A stretch of DNA of 38,508 bases from an uncultured Fidelibacterota bacterium (GTDB lineage: Bacteria; Fidelibacterota; Marinisomatia; Marinisomatales; TCS55), in contig CAJVYU010000019.1 in the NCBI GenBank assembly GCA_913009735.1, positions 1-38,508 of the forward strand, given 5' to 3'. Under the pieces are notes generated by a model. The model did not search any database, was not told the origin of the DNA, and worked only from the letters and a program-made list of their open reading frames with translations. A program made the translations under genes and the position numbers. This document shows positions 34,346 to 38,508 of this stretch, piece by piece. Each line of letters starts with the position of its first letter. Positions within the stretch are counted from its first letter, which is position 1.

Positions 34346-36526
34346 TTATAATTGTATTTTCAGGGCAATATTGGCAACAATGCCATCTAAAGGTGCCCAT
34401 AATTCTCTAAATGTAGGATTATCGTAGGGAGGAATTACTACGTCTTCAAATTTTGTTTGTCGTACATCAAAGACATTTTCAACATTACCAATTACTGATA
34501 AATGTCTAAATATTTTTTCTACCATTATGCCGAATGTCCAATAATCACGTGTTTGACTCCGGTCAATTAAATATTGTCTTCCCGTATAAAAGGCTTCGAT
34601 ACCTGTTCGCCAACTATCTTCTTCTTCAAAGGTAAATGTAATATTTAATTTATGTGCCGGTGTTAACTCCAAATTAGATTTGTTTGAATCATAATCCTTT
34701 TGAGCATGTGTGAAGCTATAATCAACAAATAAACCAAGTTCATCACGTGTAATATGTACATTGGTATCATAACCTTTTGTTACAATTAATCCGCTTGCAT
34801 TTTCATAGACTAAAATTCCATTGGATAAGGAGTCGGACTCTGGTATTACGGCATGGAACAATTGTGTATAATAAAAAGCTTGATTTATAGTAAAACTAAT
34901 ATCATTGAAAATAACGGTATTATAATTAATATCGATGGTTTCGCTTTGTGAAGATTCTGATTTAACTGTCAACGGAATAGGCAATACTACATCATAGGAC
35001 TTCGATACCACTTCGTCGATAAATATCGTTGGTGTTTTATAACCAAAGCCACCTCCGGTTCGGATGTAAAATCTATTTGAGAGTTTATATAAAACAGAAA
35101 TGCGTGGTAAAATGAAGAAACCATATTCATTATGATAATCAGCACGTACACCTGTTTGCAACGTATACTTGTTATTAATATTCCAGTCGTCTTGTATAAA
35201 TACCCCCGCTGTAAAAAAAGAGTTATCCATAACTGATCCATACCTGTTGTTATCTTGCTTAAAGTTATCGGTAATAAAACTTAATCCAACAACTGTGTTG
35301 TGTAGAGCCTTTTGCATTAAATATGAGAATTCTGAATAACTTGATAATTGAGTTCCGTTAATGTTGAATGAATTTTTTGAAAAATCACGTTTATAATAAT
35401 TCATACTATTTTTTAAAGTTAGAACATTTCCTAGTGGAAATTTCTTTTCAAATTTGAGCTGAGACGTAAGTCTATTAGTTTTGTTATTTTCAATAAATGT
35501 ATGTAGTGAATCGGATGTTTTTTCGATGGCAATAATATCACCTCCCTCACGATTCTCGAAGGATGACATTATATTCCCAATTAAAGAAGTGCCATTATTA
35601 AAGTAAAAAAATATCTTGGGGTTAAATGTAAATTGATTGAATTGTGGTATATCAGTAAAGTTATCATTATTTACATCAAAAGCTTTTTGTTCGCTCATAC
35701 TCGCAAGAAGGGCAATCCCGACCTTATCATTTCGTTTGGAATAATACGTACCAATATCTCTTCCGCCTTTATGTGTTTGATTAAGCAAGACAGTCCATTC
35801 CGGTGATTTATTGGGAGTTTTTGAAACAAGATTAACAATTCCTGCAATAGCATCCCCGCCATAAAGAGAAGATGATGATCCTTTAATCACCTCTACCTGC
35901 TCTAAGTCAAGTGGTGGAATTTGCAATAGACTTAGTCCTGATGAAAACCCGCTATAAATCGGAAAGCCATCTTTTAGTAATTGTGTGTACTTACCGGGTA
36001 AGCCCTGTAAACGGAAACTTACATTACCGGATGTTGCAGAAGTTTGCTGTATTTGAATGCCCGATGTTTCACCTAATAGTTTGGAAATATTTCCAGGTCT
36101 TATTGCTATTTCTTCATCCACTTCTTCCCTACCCAATACTTCCACACGCACTGGTGAATCCTCGATTCTATTATTAGTTCGTGTTATAGTAACCGTAATA
36201 CCCGTTAATTTTAACGTGACAGGTGTTAATAAAATCGCTATTACTTCATTTGGATTTTGCAAAGGGAAGGATAGTTGCAACTCATAAGATGAATACCCAA
36301 TATAGGAAAAGATTATTGTAAATGTTCCATCGGGAATGTTTAAAATTTTAGCGAACCCAGTAGTATCTGTTGTTCCGCCCGTATCAATAGGTTTGATAAA
36401 AATATTTACACCTGTAAGTGGAAAACCTGTGTTTTCATCTTTTACAATAGATTTTAAGATGTTTTGACTGAAAACAATTTGTGTTATTAAAATCAATATA
36501 ATTGGGTATTTGATTTTATGTATCAT
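34346..36526 (-). CDS. TonB-dependent receptor (BtuB/CirA-like) with N-terminal carboxypeptidase-regulatory-like domain
   Basis: This is a 726-residue outer-membrane receptor. The signal peptide is cleaved before Gln21 (TQIVFS/QNILK). A short regulatory-like domain covers about 22-105 (IVKDENTGFPLTGVNIFI, DGTFTIIFSYIGYSSYE). The plug covers about 115-235, with SPVRVEVLGREEV, ISKLLGETSGI, RLQGLPGKYTQLLKDGFPIY and VEVIKGSSSSLYGGDAIAGI. The barrel ends with VIGNVENVFDVRQTKFEDVV and LWAPLDGIVANIALKIQL. The size and plug are those of siderophore, vitamin or metal receptors rather than SusC. No regulator or transporter lies beside it, so the ligand is unknown. It is a stand-alone gene, less closely spaced than the minus-strand runs upstream. 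Confidence 0.93.
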   Translation of the reverse strand: MIHKIKYPIILILITQIVFSQNILKSIVKDENTGFPLTGVNIFIKPIDTGGTTDTTGFAKILNIPDGTFTIIFSYIGYSSYELQLSFPLQNPNEVIAILLTPVTLKLTGITVTITRTNNRIEDSPVRVEVLGREEVDEEIAIRPGNISKLLGETSGIQIQQTSATSGNVSFRLQGLPGKYTQLLKDGFPIYSGFSSGLSLLQIPPLDLEQVEVIKGSSSSLYGGDAIAGIVNLVSKTPNKSPEWTVLLNQTHKGGRDIGTYYSKRNDKVGIALLASMSEQKAFDVNNDNFTDIPQFNQFTFNPKIFFYFNNGTSLIGNIMSSFENREGGDIIAIEKTSDSLHTFIENNKTNRLTSQLKFEKKFPLGNVLTLKNSMNYYKRDFSKNSFNINGTQLSSYSEFSYLMQKALHNTVVGLSFITDNFKQDNNRYGSVMDNSFFTAGVFIQDDWNINNKYTLQTGVRADYHNEYGFFILPRISVLYKLSNRFYIRTGGGFGYKTPTIFIDEVVSKSYDVVLPIPLTVKSESSQSETIDINYNTVIFNDISFTINQAFYYTQLFHAVIPESDSLSNGILVYENASGLIVTKGYDTNVHITRDELGLFVDYSFTHAQKDYDSNKSNLELTPAHKLNITFTFEEEDSWRTGIEAFYTGRQYLIDRSQTRDYWTFGIMVEKIFRHLSVIGNVENVFDVRQTKFEDVVIPPYDNPTFRELWAPLDGIVANIALKIQL

Positions 36527-36945
36527 CTTAATAAGGTGTTTCTCTATAAGGGAATGTTTTAAAGTTAGTTAAAACAGGGAAACTTATTAGGTTTTAGATG
36601 AATTTAATTTAAGTTATTTTTGCGTTGTTGCTCTCAATTTATTCAGTTTTTTATATTTCCAGTTGTTCGTTTTTTAAAATCTTTTAGTCGCTTTTACGTT
36701 AGAGTTAAGTATTTTAATATGTTATATTATTATTATAAATGTGTGATTTAATTTGGATCGTTGAAATTAGAAAATATGGCTTTTAAAATAGAAAATTAAA
36801 TGTGAGTTATGCAGCTAATTTGAAACAACAATGGACAACATTTTCGTGATGCTAATTTTAATTCCGCTGTAACCGTTTGATACTATACACCGGATGTGCC
36901 GGAAGTTTCAGAAAGATTGCACTTTAGGTGATTGACGCATTGGGT
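36527..36945. other. AT-rich region without a recognisable gene
   Basis: This 419-base stretch is very AT-rich and full of stop codons in all frames. I see only a possible promoter region for the TonB receptor gene and no repeats shared with the rest of the window. Confidence 0.6.
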
Positions 36946-37107
36946 ATGGATTCTCCAATTGTGTGCGCGATCCCTCAGTTTCAGATCAAGGATACGCACA
37001 TGAAGATTTTCCATGACGGTCGAATTAGGATAAACTACACGATTTCATTTGGAAAAAGGTGGTTTTATCCGTCGGCGGAACATCATCTTTTATTAATCAT
37101 TGAATGA
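36946..37107 (+). CDS. Small hypothetical ORF
   Basis: ATG 36946 opens a 53-codon frame (MDSPIVCAIPQFQIKD, then MKIFHDGRIRINYTISFG and RWFYPSAEHHLLLIIE). It alternates strands and charged turns, so it could be a small beta protein or a relic of a longer gene. A GTG at 36928 would extend it by six codons. I do not recognise it and see no ribosome site. Confidence 0.25.
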   Translation: MDSPIVCAIPQFQIKDTHMKIFHDGRIRINYTISFGKRWFYPSAEHHLLLIIE

Positions 37108-37192
37108 AGCAAACAGGGGATGATGGCTAACTATGAAATAATATTAATTGTAAGTCTCGTCAGTGATGCTAGTGAAGAAGGATATTACAGGG

Positions 37193-37525
37193 ATGGAAAA
37201 CAACAGTATAACAGTTAAAATTAGGGGTATGACCTTTGCATGGCTTTTGCGTCTGTTACGCCTGACTTGGCAAATTCATATTGAAGGCCTCGAGCACCTC
37301 GAGCAGTTTCATGCAAAAGAAAAACATTTTCTAATTTGCTTTTGGCATGGAAAATATGTACCAATATTCCCCTTGCTGGAAGGTTCAGATGCTTGCGTCA
37401 TTAGCAGTCGTTCAACACGGGGAAGTATCATCTCCGAAATTTGTAAGAACTTCGGGTACCAAAGTATCCAGATTCCGGACAAACCCGGTCGCGATTCCCT
37501 TCGACAAATGAAAAAAATCATTTTA
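37193..37525 (+). CDS. Lysophospholipid acyltransferase-like (DUF374) protein, truncated at a chimeric junction
   Basis: About 110 residues match the N-terminal half of the DUF374 lysophospholipid acyltransferase-like family: FAWLLRLLRLTWQIHIEGLE, FLICFWHGKYVPIFPLLEGS (the His motif), CVISSRSTRGSIISEICKNF and GYQSIQIPDKPGRDSLRQM. A full member is over 200 residues and goes on to a DGPxGP motif, which is absent here. The frame formally continues to 37561, but from about 37505-37525 the sequence belongs to a methyltransferase gene in another frame. I prefer ATG 37193 (AAGGA about 11 bases upstream); ATG 37166 is an alternative. The break is best explained by read or contig chimerism, given the adapter at the end. 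Confidence 0.75.
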
Positions 37526-37527
37526 AC

Positions 37528-37947
37528 TGTCCCATTTGTGATAGTAATAAATTTCAAATAGTTTATCCGGATACATTAAATGAAAATTTACCTGAATTTG
37601 GATATAATTTTTCGCCTAAACACAATTTAAGTTATCAGATAGTTAAATGTAAAGTATGTACACATCATTTTGCATCACCACGTCATAAAAATATTTGGAA
37701 AGAATATAAAAATGCAACTGATGAAAGCTATCTATCTCATGAAAATCAATACCGATGTACATTTAAAAAAGTAATCAAAAAACTTAAAAAGTACAAATCA
37801 TCAGGGAAATTACTTGATATAGGTTGTTCTACCGGCATTTTTATGTCTGTAGTAAAAGAATTTTATGAAGTTGAAGGCCTGGAATTATCAAATTGGGCTA
37901 TTGAAATTGCCAGAAATAATATGCCGACACAATCTAATCCAAAATAG
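37528..37947 (+). pseudogene. SAM-dependent methyltransferase fragment, both ends missing
   Basis: From Cys codon 37528 the frame reads CPICDSNKFQIVYPD, then VKCKVCTHHFASP (two CxxC pairs of a zinc-binding N-terminal domain) and SGKLLDIGCSTGIFMSVVKE with VEGLELSNWAIEIARNN (SAM-binding motif I). This fits the class I methyltransferases with an N-terminal zinc module, common in sugar or lipid modification clusters. No in-frame Met lies between the preceding acyltransferase sequence and Cys, and after about 37920 the sequence switches to the antisense of another gene, so neither end is native. The stop at 37945 is accidental. Confidence 0.75.
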
Positions 37948-38464
37948 CCTATTCTATCAGCAAGTTTATGTGGCAGGTCCCACCCCTCTTGTCCCGTTAT
38001 TATTGCTAAAAGCCCTATGATTATCGCTACCAACAGACGAGGATAAAATAGCTTGAACTTATCACTGCAGTCAAAAGAACCGAAATTCAATATCTCTTTT
38101 GCTTCTTTCCCGTTGTACCTTCTCAAATACCAGTCAGCTATGGTTTTTTTGTAGAATTTCACTCCTTCGCTTGAACCGATATGTTTTGCTAAGGGTGCAT
38201 CTTTTTTTAGATATTCACTTGTTATGGCTTCAACATCACTCTCCCTATCAACACTTGCCACTACTTCTCCATTTTTGTCTTTTACTTCTTTAAGCACCTG
38301 GAAAATATAATCAGTTTCCTTGCTCAAGCAATGTCTGAGCCAAAGGCGCAGCCATTTCGCTTTTTTGCTTTGATTAGACTCATGAAAATTTGCATAAAAA
38401 GCAATTTTTTTAATTTGATAAGCACAGACAGGACATTTTGTTATAGTGTCCAATTCCAAATAAC
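37863..38464 (-). CDS. Partial zinc-ribbon-like membrane protein, unknown function (5' end cut by adapter)
   Basis: The frame is open into the adapter, so the 5' end is missing; the TTG at 38459 is only a formal start. The visible protein has CPVC followed by AYQIKKIAFYANFHES, a helical middle (about residues 30-135) and a membrane helix near 143-160 (LLVAIIIGLLAIITG), perhaps with a second helix. I do not recognise the family. The last ~20 codons (LAISIAQFDNSRPSTS) are the antisense of the methyltransferase fragment, so the gene's real sequence stops near 37921 and the true C-terminus is unknown. Confidence 0.5.
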
Positions 38465-38508
38465 AGATCGGAAGAGCGTCGTGTAGGGAACGAGTGTAGA
38501 TCTCGGTG
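38465..38508 (-). other. Illumina adapter, reverse complement (contamination)
   Basis: These 44 bases start AGATCGGAAGAGCGTCGTG and match the reverse complement of the universal adapter at 63-120, except for one mismatch (C for A at 38491). The contig therefore ends in library sequence. Confidence 0.97.

Noticed and set aside
37863-37947. Genuine antisense overlap of the methyltransferase and membrane-protein genes
   Set aside because: Both frames lose their family features at about 37921, which fits a chimeric junction rather than overlapping genes.

Overview
The window is an assembled contig, AT-rich, whose two ends are sequencing-library artefact. Bases 63-120 are a full Illumina P5/TruSeq universal adapter, preceded by a poly-T run like the flow-cell oligo spacer. 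Bases 38465-38508 are the reverse complement of the same adapter with one mismatch. The first gene is cut by the adapter, and the last ~1 kb (about 37505-38464) holds three gene fragments joined at impossible points. Trustworthy genomic sequence is roughly 121 to 37500.

The organism looks like a Gram-negative bacterium of the FCB group (Bacteroidetes, Ignavibacteria, Ca. Marinimicrobia and relatives). Evidence: a SprA-type type IX secretion (T9SS) translocon, PorV/PorQ-family barrels, four proteins with C-terminal YPNP..NP-type sorting domains, TonB-dependent receptors with carboxypeptidase-regulatory-like domains, weak Shine-Dalgarno sites, and AT-rich standard-code genes. Repeat content and sorting-domain style remind me most of Ca. 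Marinimicrobia; that is recall, not proof.

Layout, nearly all on the minus strand. (1) 121-8236: five overlapping genes (lipoprotein, TonB receptor, PorV-type barrel, NHL-propeller lipoprotein, secreted protein) followed by a truncated outer-membrane protein gene. (2) 8237-9090: a DUF559 endonuclease-like gene between two similar palindromes. (3) 9091-17061: three secreted T9SS-type cargo genes: a phosphatase/nuclease-fold protein with a lamin-tail domain, a large unknown, and a 1284-residue protein with a haem-binding motif and repeated OB-fold-like units. They end at a strong double-hairpin terminator. (4) 17220-32099: rdgB, sprA, an M28-family glutaminyl cyclase, a lipoprotein, a propeller cargo protein, a PorV, a PorQ-like barrel, a divergent polysaccharide deacetylase and a class 3 asparaginase, with dispersed repeats in the leaders of four of these. 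(5) 32100-37500: tRNA-Phe with its terminator, repeat-rich decayed sequence, a YhhN membrane enzyme flanked by direct repeats, a small excisionase-like ORF, a second TonB receptor and a truncated acyltransferase.

The main biological theme is outer-membrane export and maturation. SprA, PorV, glutaminyl cyclase and sorting-domain cargo lie together, and ten exported proteins in the window have Gln just after the predicted signal-peptidase cut. That pattern is what a secretome matured to N-terminal pyroglutamate would show. The most unusual unexplained structure is a 26-base motif at the 5' ends of four genes, read in the same frame each time and apparently translated in three.
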